Part shown: in pieces, positions 12,581 to 25,736 of the stretch
How positions within the stretch are numbered: position 1 is the stretch's first letter
Layout of the letters: the number at the start of each line of letters is the position of its first letter
Assembly: GCA_947652605.1 (NCBI GenBank)
Contig: OX393577.1
Span: 31,685,466 to 31,749,465 of the forward strand
Origin: Elmis aenea
Lineage: Eukaryota; Arthropoda; Insecta; Coleoptera; Elmidae
Direction of reading: 5' to 3'
Length of the DNA: 64,000 bases
Notes under the pieces: model-generated
What the model was told of the DNA's origin: nothing
Database searches by the model: none
What the model saw: the letters and a program-made list of their open reading frames with translations, nothing else
Made by a program: the position numbers and the translations under genes

Positions 12581-12866
12581 AGGGGTGGGCGATATATCGA
12601 TAATAATATCGATACAAAATACAATTTTAATATCGATATATCGATATCGATATTTCGTGGTAGGGACAACAAAAATAGGAGCGAGAAGCTTTTTTTTAAA
12701 GTCACCAGTCTCTTTTTTCAGTTTTTTACCTTTTACATCGACATTTCGATATATCGATATAACGAAATGTCGATATATCGATATATCGATATTCCGATAT
12801 ATCGATATATAACGATATAATTTCGATATCGATATTCGAAATTTCGATACAGTATACCCAACCAAG
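12581..12866. repeat. ATATCGAT-rich palindromic repeat, hAT-like end
   Basis: It starts GGGGTGGGCGATATATCGAT, a terminus style common in arthropod hAT MITEs. Both ends are dense in overlapping ATATCGATAT palindromes around a ~110-bp non-repetitive middle. The right end is degraded and no clear target duplication is visible. Open frames on both strands are by-products of the repeat. Confidence 0.6.
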
Positions 12867-13508
12867 ACGAATTATTCGAAAGCTCTCTTATAAGTACCAA
12901 TTTTTTTAGTTTCGAACGAAAGTAGTTCGTGGTCATTCACTACATAACCTAAAATTGTCAAATATACATAGTGTTTTGTTTTTGCGCACTGATAACGTAA
13001 TTTTATTCCTTTAAATGAAACACTCTATATATTTTGAATTTTTGAGATTCCAAATTAAATTGCGGTTTTCATGATAAGCTATGGGCATAAACAAAATTAT
13101 CATAAAAACCGCAATAACTCCAGAAATATTAATTTTGAACATAATTGATCTTTATAGTTTATAAAAATAATTAAAATATCGATAAGAAACTTTAAAAATA
13201 TATAGTGTTCCATATAAAAAATTAACTTATTCGTGACTGAATTTTAGCCAAATTGACCGTGCATAGCACCCTGTGTATTGTTTTAAAAGTTTAACTAGTC
13301 AGCCAATGTCACTATTTTTCAAATAACGCTTCAAAAGGATTCGTTCCGACTGCTAAGTTGTGAAATATTAATGTTGTTTTAGAGGCCTGTTCCTGTCGAT
13401 ACTCAAAAAAACTTAAATAACCCAAAAACGATCGATTTTGGGCATTAAAAAAAACCTTAACATTTTTGAAAGGGAATTTAGTTTAGAATCTAAAAAGTAA
13501 AAAATATA

Positions 13509-13617
13509 CAGGGTGTTGTATACAGTGGCGTAGTGAGGGTAAATGGCGCCTGGGGCATTTTGTTTCATTTAAAAAATAAAACAATTTGAAGGAAACACGC
13601 ACTAGTTGGACACCCTG
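13509..13617. repeat. Short TA-CAGGGTG element with internal hAT-like end
   Basis: About 109 bp between TA-CAGGGTGTTG and GGACACCCTG-TA. Inside, at about 13524, is CAGTGGCGTAGTGAGG, which looks like a hAT terminus. Heavily decayed. Confidence 0.45.
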
Positions 13618-13731
13618 TATACACCTGGTACAATATATCTAATGTGTAAAAGCAAAAGCAGTTGGTAATATATTCAAGATGCAAAATTAAATGAATTTAT
13701 TAAAACAAGAACTAATTTATAATCAACAAGA

Positions 13732-14260
13732 TGGTTTACCCGGCGTTGCACGGGCGATTACAATTTTAATTACTTTTTAACTTGAATAAGCCCAATAATT
13801 CCAAATCATACACAAATGACATACTCTGATCACAATCATCTTTTCATTTTGTTATAATTCCTTAAAAAATAATTATTTATTGCTTAAAAATTGAATAATA
13901 ACTCAAATTTATTTTCTTTCGTCTTGTTTCAATTAAAAATGTACTAATAAAAATAATACTTCATGTACATTTATTACTAATTGTATACAAAACAATCTTT
14001 ACTTGTGAAATACCCCGCGCCGTATCCTGTTATGACCAGGTATTTGCCGACGTAAGATCGAATCCCGTCCAAGTAATTTTTTTTTTTTTTTTTAATTGGT
14101 AATATGTGCTTGTACTTAAAGTTTGGCGTTAGATCTGCAAGGTCCTAAATAGTAACTGTGCAAAATTTGGTCCCGATTGGTCAACGGACCTAGGATTGTA
14201 TAGCAAACAAACAAACAAACAAACAAACACACAAACAAGCTCTTTTATATATATAGATTG
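13732..14260. repeat. SINE/LINE-tail-like repeat with tRNA-type B box
   Basis: It contains CCCGGCGTTGCACGGGCG near the start, a GATCGAATCCCG block resembling an RNA polymerase III B box (near 14060), a poly-T run, then AAATTTGGTCCCGATTGGTC and a (CAAA)n tract ending in TATATATATAG. This layout resembles dispersed retroposon tails in insects. It is not a functional tRNA: no cloverleaf can be drawn. Confidence 0.45.
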
Positions 14261-14839
14261 CAATCTCAAATTTAAAAAAAAATGTAAGTATATGATCTTA
14301 GGCGTAAAAATGATCGTATTCTGTCTTTGAATAGTCATTTGTTTTAAATAACTACCCTAAAAAAAGCTCGCATTTCTAATTTAAATTATATTCTAAATGT
14401 ATTTACTTAATCCATTCTAATTTATTGTTTTACTGCTGGTAAATTAGTCGCGTCATAATCGGAGGCAATCTTCGCATTAATAAATTTACAGCTACAAAAT
14501 GGGAGGTAGTTACCAACTAATATAACAATGTATTGCCCATATATATTGTGCGAGGAGACTAATCTGGTTAGTTAGTTAAATAGTTGCGGTAACAATATAG
14601 ATATGCAATGTGTTACAATTGTTTCATGTTTAGGCAAAGGTAAAAAAATAACAGTAGCTCGAAATTCTTAGCCTAACGCTGTTTTTGAAACCTTTGACGC
14701 ATTTTAAAGTAATTGTGACTAACATCACGTTGAGCCAGTGCAGTAGTTAGATTTTTTGAGCCTCTACGCGAAATTTCAATTAAGGAATTAAGGTCCTTTT
14801 TAATATAATTCAATATACCTTTGTACTTCTTTGAATATA

Positions 14840-16400
14840 CAGGGTAGTCCACATACAAGCGCCACTATTGGGATCTAGTTAACAGCAAGAGCTACAAAGA
14901 AGTTTAAATTAGACAAATTGTTCCCCTTTCTGAGACCTATTCAGTGATGCTTTAATGTTTAAAAAAGTTCCATGGCACGCTAGATAATAAACAAAAATCA
15001 AAATGGGCATTTCTTTAAAATCGTTAATAACTCGGTTATATTTAATGGTACCTATGTACAAAAATATTTTTGGGGAAAAAGATATAGATTTTTTACGTAC
15101 TGTTAAATGAAAACATTTATTTCAATATTTTTTCCCCAAAAATATTTTTGTACCATTAAGTATAAGGCATCAAGAGTTTATATAAGAGCAGTAGAAATTA
15201 TGTGCGAACCCATAACAGCAGTTCCCAGGAATTTATAACAACAGTGGGAGTAAGACAAGGAGGCACATTAAGTCCACTGCTCTTTATAATTCTTATGGAT
15301 AAAATAATTAAAGAATGTCAGCAAAACACAAAGAAAGCCTACTGGGGTTGAAATAAACTAAAACCAATATCCTTAACAGAATTAGCCTTTGCAGATGATG
15401 TGGTGTTATTAGCTAAAAGCGAAAAGGACTTGCAATTCAATCTAGACGTATAGGCAGATACATTAAGTAGATATAATATGAATATTAATATAACAAAGAC
15501 AAAGGTTATGGTTATAGCGAAAAATCATGAACCAGTTACAATAATGCTAGACCAAAAAAAGATAGAACAGGTAGCAAGTTTTTAAGAACAATAATTGCAG
15601 AAAATTGTAAATTGGAGGAAGATCCGAATAACAGAATAGCGGCAGCGACGAAATTTTACTACGCCACTAATAAATGCTTGATAAGTAATAAGGAAATATC
15701 AAAAGAAACGAAGACGCGAGTTTTAATGCAGTGTACGTACCCATCCTCACGTACAGTTCAGAAACTTGGACACTAACTCAAAAACAAAAACAAAGAATAC
15801 AGGTACAGGAAATGAGATTTTTGAGAAGAATAGAGGGATGTAGACTGATCGATAAAAAGATAAAATCAGTAACGAAAAAATCCGAAATAACCTAGGAGTA
15901 ACAGATATCAAGAAAAAGATAGAGACGAATCAATTAAGATGGCTTGGACATTTACTACGCATGACAGAAACTAGATACGCGAAAATAGGATGGAAAATGC
16001 AGATGGAGGGAAAAAGAAATAGAGGAAGACCAAGAATAAAATGGGAAAAAGAAGTGAGGAAGAGACTAGAAGAAAAAGGAGTCAGCTGGAGAGATGTAAC
16101 ACAATTAGCTAACGATAGGAAGGAGTGGAGAAACATAATACAGAAATAGAAAAGCATACCTCGACACCGAAAGGTACAAGAGGAACCGATTAGATTAAGA
16201 AGAAGAAGTATAACAGAGTTATTAACGATTTAAAAATAATGCTCATTTTTATTTTTGTTTTATATCTAGCGTGCCATGAAACATTTTAAAAACATAAAAG
16301 CATCACTAAATAGGTCTTAGAAAGGGAAACAATTTGTCTAATTTAAACTTCTTTGTCGCTGTTACTGTCTACGAGAACCCAATAGCGGCCTAGTGTAACA
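14840..16400. mobile_element. TA-CAGGG foldback element split by a LINE
   Basis: The left end CAGGGTAGTCCACATAC follows TA. The right arm, carrying the inverted GCGTGCCATG and AACCCAATAGCGGCC blocks, ends near 16400 in degraded form. It is the same family as 27484-28238. A 5'-truncated LINE sits in the right arm at 15165-16205. Rejoining the flanks across it restores the arm, consistent with a single clean insertion. Confidence 0.75.
15165..16205 (+). pseudogene. 5'-truncated LINE (RT and C-terminal domain)
   Basis: The insert is flanked by AAGTATA on both sides, a 7-bp target duplication, and ends in an AAG-rich tail. Translation gives the RT palm VGVRQGGTLSPLLFIILMD, the catalytic LAFADDVVLLAKSEKDLQ, and the C-terminal region RWLGHLLRM with a following GRPRIKWEKEVRKRLEEKG. 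These are typical of endonuclease-containing LINEs common in invertebrates. In-frame stops and frameshifts separate these blocks, so it is dead. The longest intact piece, 15961-16149, covers only the C-terminus. Confidence 0.85.
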
Positions 16401-18671
16401 GATATAACCCTTTACAGTAATTAAGACAATAGTTTAAAATACTTTGGTTTACTGAACGAATTTCATTTTTATTGATACTATACTGTGATATATAAAATCA
16501 GTTTTGAATTACGTAGCAGAAGTGCTTCCTATGCAATTTGCTAAATTACAAAGTAATAAGTATTGCGCCAATAAAGCGGAAAGGTGCACGTGAAATCGTG
16601 GTATTGGCAGATTTAACATTTAAACAGCATTTAGCTTGCATAATGGTAATCAACTACGCCCAAATAGCCCCGGGTCATAGGTCGTGGATAGACCTTGTTT
16701 GAGCGGCAACGATGAGCACACACAGCGAGCCTACAAATAAAATGGAACAAGCGATAGCTCTCTTTGTATCCAGTTATGTATGTATGTCAAAATTCCTTCA
16801 GTATAATTACCAACTTCGAATTTATATTTACACGCCTTATAACTAAACTGTATCAATACGTTCATCTAACTTGATTACAGTTAACATTTGTTTGTTTATG
16901 GCGAGCTAAAATTTCCCAATTATACATACATATAATTGCATAGTAAAGCAAATTATTTATAATAGACCCACAATTAATAAAATCTACGAAAATAATTCAA
17001 TATAACAAAATTATTCCTTATTTTCTTGTAAACTTCACCATTATTCGTACTTTCTATCAGTTTAATTTAGAAACATCACGAGAAGATTTTCATCCGTTAT
17101 TAAAATTTAGTAATACCGCCCGATGTAATTGCATTTAATCATAACGAGAACATTTACAGCATTCTTCGTGTCCAAATGACCTACATAAAAAGCCACGCGA
17201 TCCGTACTTTAAAGACACACATTCCACCAGTTTTATCAAGAAATTTTTTTGCAAGTTTGACTTTCAGACATTATAAACTACATGGTACTATTTAATATAT
17301 CTGTTGCTAATTATACCGATTTAACAATTTTCAATTATTTTAGGATAAACACTTAAAAAATTAAAGTTAAAAATTGTTTTAAGAACACAAAAATTAAGAT
17401 TTTTTCATATTAAATTATAAATAACTAAACTTTAATAAACGAACATTGTGATCGAAATTTAAAACAATATAAATATCAGCTTCATTTCAGTGCTGCTCAT
17501 AAATATAACTGTATACGTAGGTATATACATACATACATACGTACGTACGTTATTGCACATGAGGAAAATGTATATAGTTAATAATTTAACTATCGTAAAT
17601 TAGTTTATGTAAATTTACTAACCTATGCAACATACTAATAACATACTTCCTACTTTGGCCTGCGTCGAATACGCACATCAATGACGGAATTATTTAATTT
17701 AAAAAAAAAAAACTGATAAACAGAGGTCATACCCAACAAATTAATAGTTCGATTCAAAGTATAAAGATTTGTTTTCGTAAATTATTAATTCTGCTTCGCC
17801 AAGCCCTATTATTATGAATTTTGCAATGTTATTTATTAATGCTTTACATAAAATCAATAACCAACCGTTATCATTGTACTTGTTAAAACGCTTGTTTCAT
17901 TTTTAATGTTTTGACCCAGCGATTGATCAATAACGACTAACATTGTCATTTTTAAATTCAAACCTCAGCCCTTATTACAAAATGCCAAGTTAATGTACAT
18001 TTATTTCAACAAATTTAGCCAGTTTACGCGAACTGTATTATAAGGCCAATGGCGTAGAAAAGTTTTTTTAATAAGGGTTCGATTGTTACATTTTACAATT
18101 CTAAAACAAGAACTAAAAAGAAAAAAAAACGCGTAAAAAATACAACAAATTCTGTTTACACCGTGGCGCGCTATCCTATGGGCGAACAGGGCAATTGCGT
18201 GGGGCCCACACCAATCTTAATCAGATGACATCGAAGTCACTATTTTTAAGGAAGAATCCACAAAGTTAATACAAGTTAATGAAGATTTAAATTTTTTTTA
18301 TTGATGTTCAAAGCGATCGTTCGGTCTTTAAAAAAATTATTTTTATTTCCATATTTATTTGTTTAATTAAATGACTAGTTTATAAATGCATGTTATTCTA
18401 ATTCTTGTTTTAATAATCTAGTTTGTTATTTAGTGCAATAAAAATACATACTTATTCAATTAAGTGTATTGTGTATGCGATTTCCTTGTGGATTACATTT
18501 AATTGTTCATAAATGTCATACATCTAATTTTGTTATGCCTTAAATTAAAGTTAATCTACAATTATTCTTTAGGTTTTTTTTACATATGCACAGTTGGATC
18601 CAAGGGGGTATCCGGAGGGATTTTCTCCCAAAAATGTCTCCTGGAAAAAAATGTCTAGATTCGACACTGTA
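16401..18671. other. AT-rich tract with microsatellite and hAT-like scraps
   Basis: A short ATAC/GTAC microsatellite lies at about 17520-17552. Near 18165 there is CCGTGGCGCGCTATCC followed by CAGGGCAATTGCGTGGGGCC, which looks like a decayed hAT end. A moderately GC-rich patch at 16660-16760 contains a 45-codon frame without recognisable features. No host exon can be supported. Confidence 0.4.
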
Positions 18672-19884
18672 CAGGGTGGACCAAATTCGAATGTTTTACG
18701 GGGTATCTCGGTTACCGTAATAGATAGCGAAAATCTGATTTCGGTCTCTTGGGCTATTTTTTTGAGAAAATAACGCCTATGCATTCAGATTTTTTCTATC
18801 GGATTCCATTTTGGCACTACAGACAAAAAATGAAATTTCATCATTTTTGAAAATTTGCTGTAACTTCTTTATTTATTAAATTAGAACAAAATGTTATAAA
18901 GGTTTTTTATACAGATTTTTATGCTTAATTTAAAAACAAAAGTAATTTTTTCATAGCTACCTTGACTTTCAGGATATGGAGTAAACTTACATTTTTTTAA
19001 ATGGAAACCCTAGTTGGCCATGACTTTATGTGAAAGAGTAGTTTTTTAGCTTTTCAAAAATATATAGTTTTATATTTTTTTTGCAAAAAATAACCAAGAT
19101 ATGGCCAATTTTGTAAAAATTCGATCATCAAAGTTTGCCATGATTTCGTAAACAAGTGATGTTTGCAATTAATAAACAACTAAACGTCATTGCCAAGTAA
19201 ATTCTGAAACAGCCGCTACATTTTTATCACTTACAAAGTAATATTTTAACATATTAAACTTTTCAAAGAATTCAAATTTAGCCATGTTCACAATACCACA
19301 ATAAACAGTTATAAAATACAAAATAATACACGGATTTGCTTAAATGTTAAAAAATTTACTTCGAAATGACGTTTAGTTGTTTAATAATTGCAAACATCAC
19401 TTGTTTACGAAATCATGGCTAACTTTGATGATCGAATTTTTACAAAATTGGCCATATCGTGGCTATTTTTTGCAACAAATATTTAAAACTATATATTTTT
19501 GAAAAGCTAAAAAACTACTCTTTCACATAAAGTCATGGCCAACTAGGGTTTCCATTTAAAATAATGTAAGTTTACTCCATATCTCGAAAGTCAAGGAGGC
19601 TAAGAAAAAACTACGTTTGTTTTTAAATTAAGCATGAAAATCTTTATAAAAAACCTACATAACATTTTGTTCTAATTTAATAAATAAAGAAGTTACAGCA
19701 ATTTTTCAAAAATGATGAAATTTCATTTTTCGTCTGTAGTGCCAAAATGGAATCCGATAGAAAAAATCTGATTGCATAGGCGTTATTTTCTCAAAAAAAT
19801 AGCCAAAGAGACCGAAATCAGATTTTCGCTATCTATTACGGTAACCGAGATACCCCGTAAAACATTCGAATTTGGTCCACCCTG
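18672..19884. mobile_element. Giant palindromic TA-CAGGG element, 1.2 kb
   Basis: 1213 bp, perfectly bounded by TA-CAGGGTGGACC and GGTCCACCCTG-TA. Left arm 18672-~19205 and right arm ~19353-19884 are inverted copies with few mismatches, leaving a ~150-bp spacer around the centre at 19278. The GGGGTATCTCGGTTACCG block lies ~30 bp from each end. No coding capacity. As single-stranded DNA or RNA it would fold into a ~530-bp hairpin. Confidence 0.9.
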
Positions 19885-22504
19885 TACATGGGACGTGCAA
19901 ATTTAAATTTGTTCAAGGCCCTATGAAATGGATTGAAATATTTAATTCAATAGAGATGCACAGGTACATATTTAACTTAAGTTTGTTTTTTTTAAGAACA
20001 GTACTGCAGTAGTAATACCACACAATACTCGTTAAATAAAATTGATGCATCTAGTACTTGTAACACAATTTTACCTGTTACAAACGCCAAGCTATATTTC
20101 GCTCCATACTATTTCAATATAATTATTTCGCAGATACACCAGCTCAGACACGCTTTAGCAATTAATCTTTAAAGAAAAATATTAATGCACAGCGTGAAAC
20201 CATACAATCAGGTAAAATTTTGTCATAACAACAAAAATGGTTCGTGTAAATTTTACGCATTGTAGCGCTATTATTAATACATCTGCAAGGCTGCAAGCAG
20301 CATACGCTTAGGGATCAACTTTAACATTTATTCGAAAAGTTGTAATTTATTGCCTGAAAGAAATATGTAATCATTTTTTCGTAAATCTTGTTAGAAGTCT
20401 AAACTAACTTACAGATTCATCGACACAGAGGTACCTACAGATTAATATAGATTATGGAAACAATTGAATTTAACTGAAGAAATTTAATATGAAGCTAAAA
20501 GCCGCCCACTAATTTACAACCATATTTATACAAAACAGCAATAAATAAATCAGTAAATGCGATGTTTCGTATCCAAGGCTACATTCTGCAGAAGAATATA
20601 TTCACCTGTATTAGTTGTTTATACCTATATTTCATAATACAGGGTGCAGCGCTGTATGTGAAAGTAAATAAGCACCAATGTTTTTCTAAATTTTTTGTCA
20701 TCAATTTGCAGTAAAATCTTGTTTCAAATTTTGGTGTTACTGCTGATTTAATAAATCCCAAATGAAACTTTATTTTACTTTGCAGTGGATACACAAATAT
20801 CATGAAACGTGCTATACACTTTTCATTAGTGTTTTACACTTAAATTGGGTCTTCCCCACATTCATGCTAATTACCACGGTAAAATTGTAAAGTTGCTGAT
20901 AAATATTAACAAGCTTGCAAAACATCTTTGCTAATGGTCTTAACATTAGATATGGCACACATTAACGTATCACAAAAAGTATTTTGTGCTAAATTTTTCC
21001 TTTGCAATATTGTCAAAAACTGAATATTTAGCATTAAAAAATATCAGAGTGTAACGAGCATGGAAAATTGTCCATCACTGATTTTGACTGTTGTGTAAAA
21101 TATAAAATTTGTTTTTATATCAAACGAAAAAAATATATACCTAAATCAGATACCTAATCTAAAATAATGTGGTACTTACTTTTTAAAATAAATCCAAAAG
21201 CTGTAACATTTTTAATAATACGAAAGGGACGATTCACTAAAACACCTTTTTCTTGATAAACAAACCACCAAATACTTAATTAGGGCACGAATATTACGCA
21301 CGAAATACGTTAAAGTATCACAAAATAACGCTAGGGGCTTATGTTAATTAAAACTTATTCATTACATGTCGTGCTCCTACATACACCGTGAGACGGATGC
21401 GGAGGAGCAGCACAAATTTAACAGCTCCTCGTGCGACTTAACATAAACTGCTACCATGTCCACCGCCGAGGCACACAAGCAGAATAAGATAGAGTAGGGC
21501 CTAGTGTCGGCGTAGACTGCGCTTTTCCTTATCGATCGGCGAAGTATAAGCTCGGAAATGGGCCCACTTCATCGGCATGTAGGATGATGCTGCAGGTACT
21601 TCTTGTTAAAAGTTATTAAACCTACGCCCTATTTCACTATCTACGCAACTGTGTGCATTTTTGTGTTCCGACTACACAACGGTTACAAAACCTTTACGCA
21701 CCTGCTATTGAAGGTATATTTGGAGCAGGTAACGTAGGTCAGTTAGGTTCGAGAATGTAGGCCAATATCGATCGCATATGATTTTTATTATGCAAGTGTT
21801 ACACACGCTCACTAACATTGGTAAATTATTAATTTGCATCTTTCAACATCAAGATATAGATTAACTTTCCATAAAATAGTTATAATGTATGTAAGACCAA
21901 CATAACATCACAACATTAACTAAAAACCCCATCAAATTAATACGTTGAACAAATCACTTGATATACATAGCGATTATATTGATTTAAATATTAAGCAATA
22001 TTTACATTTTTAAAGTTAAAAAGTTTGATTAATAATACAGTGTTGTGATAAATTATAAAATTAATTTTATTTACTAGGCAAAAGTGTTAATAATCATTTT
22101 ATACTATCGTAGCTAAAGCTGTGATAATTATTGTTATGCTCGAATGTTCGAGTAAGAAAATTATGTTTAAATTCATTTTCACTAGAAATCAACCATCTGC
22201 AGTTACAAGATTAGAAATTGCAAAATATATTTTTTGCGTTATTACAATTATTGTTTTCATAATAACGATGAAAAACAATAAACTATTGTATGCTGTTCCC
22301 ATATAAATACAAGAAGTTTGTTATTTTGCAACATTTACCATTTTTAGGCGCAATTATCAAGAATACTATTGTGTTTTATTTTAAAACAAGAAACACTAAA
22401 TATTTAATAACAAACAAATAAACATCAGAAACAAGCAAATTACTTCAAATTACGTTGCTTGAAGGCCCTAAGCGGTAAAATTGAAAAGGGCGCTACATTA
22501 TTAT
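19885..22504. other. Non-coding tract with a GC-richer island at 21360-21775
   Basis: It is mostly AT-rich with an isolated TA-CAGGGTGCAGCG end near 20639. The segment 21360-21775 is clearly richer in G+C and CpG than its surroundings. It contains two short frames (26 and 13 codons) and a donor-like CAG-GTACTT near 21595. It could be a promoter with a non-coding first exon, but no downstream exon was found. Confidence 0.35.
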
Positions 22505-22930
22505 AAAGGGTCCTTTACTTCCTTTTGGAGCATAGGGCGGCCACAAAGCTCTTCCATTTTTGTTTATTTTTGGCCAGTTTGTTTACTTCCCTCCACGTTT
22601 TTTCTGTTGATTTTAGTTCTTCGCCAATTACTCTCCTCCACGTATTAGCTGGCCTCCCTCTACGTTTTTTTCCTGTTACTGTCCATCTCCGGGCTTTCTT
22701 GGTAATATCTTTATCTTCCTTCCTTAACGTATACCATATCCATCCCCATAAGGAGTTTAGCATGGCTCGTACATTCCATGTGCCTAGCCTTATACGTTGT
22801 TTCATTTTAAGGTTATTTAATCTATTTACAAGCTCTGTTCCGGTTTCTGTTTTCATTTAAGATAAGTAGGTCCCCCGCCTCTCTGCACTCGAGAGTCGTC
22901 CTGTTCTTCCGTTGCTGTTTTTCTGTTTCT
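22505..22930 (-). pseudogene. LINE with internal deletion: 5' start fused to 3' end
   Basis: A 113-codon open frame (22515-22856) begins with KQRIRLGTWNVRAML, the usual start of the LINE endonuclease domain. Within ~20 residues it jumps to GRPANTWRRVIGEELKSTEK and WKSFVAALCSKR, the usual extreme C-terminus of the same ORF. Nearly all of the endonuclease and the whole RT are missing, with the frame preserved across the junction. The sequence upstream on the - strand (22857-22930) looks like the LINE 5' UTR. It encodes nothing enzymatic and could only move in trans. Confidence 0.75.
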
Positions 22931-23432
22931 ATAAAATTTTATTCTGTTTCACTTTTTTTTTCTACTTGTATGTAATTCGTTGTCCATTGCCGGTCTTAAT
23001 CTAGTTGACGCAGACTTCTTTTGGCAGTTTTTGGATGAGTTGGTAGTTGTCCACTTGTCCTTTTAATCAATTTTTGTTCTTCCTGCTTACATTTCATCAT
23101 TTTTCCATTAATTTCGTTTTTTGATATGTTGTTTTTACCTCTTTGCCTTTTTGTCTTTCTTCTTTGTCCTTATCACTTATTATTTTTTGTGTTTCTCTTC
23201 ATTATAAAAAATTTCGAAAATTCGTAAGGAAAAGAAAAATTATGACTTTTTTGTTTTTATATTTCAATTGTTCCACAATTACCGCTGTCTACCTTCATAG
23301 CCTCCTCGACAATATTACGTTGCCCTAATAATAAACAATAAAATAGCGATATCTCGAAAAAAAATCAGTTTTAGGTAGTAAACATGGTGAATGTTTTTGA
23401 TAGATAATCAAATTTTCTACAAGACTATGTAA

Positions 23433-23760
23433 AAAAATATAGGGTGTTGTATTTAAGAAAATTGGGTTTAAAGTTTTACAAGTTTGACCAAGCGTAAAAA
23501 ACATCCTGTATAATATTTTGAAAATGTAGTTCAAAGTGTTAATTAATTTACTGTCAATCTAATTTTCAAACGAAATCTTACTGACTTTTTAAAGAACTTA
23601 AATGTTTAAAAAATTTAAAGTGCTGAAACGCTCAAAATTTTCATAATAATGTAAATTTTACGAAAACGGTTGAGTGAAGACCCCTATAAGCTCATACATT
23701 TTTTAAATTAAATTTAAAGAGGAATCCAAAAATATACAAAGTTTTCTATTAAAAGTTTTA
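23433..23760. repeat. TAGGGTG-type repeat shared with 37900-38375
   Basis: It starts TATAGGGTGTTGTATTTAAG and contains GACCAAGCGTAAAAAACATC followed by CCTGTATA. The same blocks appear in the opposite orientation at about 37930-38375, around the inserted hairpin MITE. Confidence 0.6.
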
Positions 23761-23902
23761 GTTTGAGTCTGTTTCCGGTTGAACCGGAAATCGTTTTTTC
23801 AACCTCAGTATTTTCATCGAACCCAAAAAATACGATCACGATTAGATACCGAATTTAATTGTAGTATCTTTGATATTGTTTTAGATATTTGTCTGTTTCC
23901 AT

Positions 23903-24694
23903 CAGGGCCGGCCATAGGGGAGGGGGGGGCGGTGCAGGGTGTGCACCGCACACGGCCCCGGGGATTGACCGGGATTTCAATACAATACGTTTATGTTTCG
24001 TTTATGTTTTATTACAATTACATTTATTTAATTTTCTTTAAACGTTCATTATCGTCATCCATTCAAAAAACGTGTTTAAATATTTTTTTAGACCTCTATG
24101 GCAAATTTTTTAATAATTTATCGCAATTGATTTTATTTCATAAATTATACTCCATGTACAGAATTGTCATCAAATTTAACAGGTCCTTGTTCATTTTGTT
24201 TCTACATAATTTTTTTTTAGCTTAGACAGAAGCATTTGATTTAGGTAATTTTTGAAAGATAAATATAATAAGTTTCACGTAAATTTTTGTATCATAACTG
24301 ATTCTACTTTATATGCATCAGGAGTTGAATATTCTTCTTTTTCTTTTTTTATGAAAAGGAGAATTTGTTTAACTGTATCTTCGAATGAATATTTATTTAT
24401 ATCCTTCTCATAAATGCCTTTAAGGTTTTAGTGGCATTTTTTTAAATTTTCTGGCATAAAAAGCACGAAGAATATTTTGAAATTTTGCGAAATGTTTTCA
24501 AATGCTTTCTTTTTGCGGTAAAATTCTGGTGATCAGGTGATCACAAGTTGTATAGATGGTATTGCATCAGATAATTTATTTTTTATATAATATTTTATTA
24601 TGAAAATGTCAAGAACCTGAAGGGCTCGGGGGCACCTCCGGGTTTGTGGGCCCTGGGCGGCCGCCCATTCCGCCCAACGATTAATCGGCCATTG
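23903..24694. mobile_element. Decayed hAT-like element (CAGGGCCGGCC end)
   Basis: The left end CAGGGCCGGCCATAGGGG is followed by a G-rich stretch. The right end carries GGGCCCTGGGCGGCCGCCC and a degraded CGGCCATTG. No target duplication survives. The termini resemble those at 52393-52610. Confidence 0.5.
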
Positions 24695-25736
24695 AGCAAA
24701 TATGTACCGAGTGTCTACAAAATATTGTAATTAGAGCAAACCAAATTACACAAAAAAAACAACATTTGCATTTTAAAGAACGTTGAATTAATACAAAGGT
24801 TAAAATCACCAACAATATAAATGGAAAAACCTAACCAAGACAACTCTTTCTACTTATGTGAAATGAGCGCATAATTTTGTTAACTAAGCACGGTTCTATC
24901 GAAGATACATCATAAAAACTTGAGAACAGACTTCTTTTATACCTATTTCGTATAAGCGTAAAGAAAACAGAAAAGTTGGACACAACAGTGATTTCCTTAA
25001 ACAAAATAAAATAATAAACGTGGGTTTGAACTTAGCAATACAAAAAGTTTAAGGAGGAGAATAAGCGAATGTCTAAAGAAAGGTAGATATAGATTTAAAG
25101 CTTTTGATATTATTTTTTTTAAGTGTGAAAAAATAAAAAGTTAAATTAATTCGCTTGGTGATCACTTCTTTACGACTAATTTATTATGTAAATATCTATT
25201 GAACTATTGAACATTAAGGGTCATGCGTATATATATTACTAACCTTTTCTTATTTGTACATAATTAGAAAAGCTATATATGCTAATATCTTGTTTACATC
25301 AAAGAAAGTAGAGATAAACACATTTCACAGATTATTACTACTGATCTAGTAATAACTTTTACTTTTTCATTAATTATACGTTTATCTAAGGTTGGTGAAT
25401 GCAGTGTTACTCTAGCAAATCGAGTACAAACAAATAATTTTCAAATTTGTGAAATTATTAGTTTAACAACGTGGAAATTTAATATAGCCTAATTTAAAGT
25501 GAAGGAAAGTCTACCTAAGCAGTACCGTAAATACCTTTCTAGTTCCATTTTGCTATGTCACTATTTGGTAGGAGTTAATATTTCCATGTCATAGGTTCCC
25601 AAACTTATTTGTCCTACCAGCCCCTTTTCAGAAAAAAATAATTTCAGCGCCCCCTGGAAATTTACCTTCTTTAAGCTAACAAACAAAATGATATTGTAAA
25701 AAATTTGCGATTTTATTTATATGTATATGTACCTAC
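24695..25736. other. AT-rich tract, nothing secure
   Basis: A patch at 25593-25670 (GGTTCCCAAACTTATTTG, then CAGCGCCCCCTGG) resembles another hAT-type end without an identified partner. No gene was found. Confidence 0.35.

Noticed and set aside
12536..12936. Overlapping open frames on both strands rich in Tyr, Arg and Ile
   Set aside because: They are translations of ATATCGAT palindromic repeats; the same composition appears in several frames.
14030..14075. tRNA-like B box (GATCGAATCCCG)
   Set aside because: No acceptor stem or anticodon arm can be paired around it, and it lies in a retroposon-like repeat with a CAAA-rich tail.
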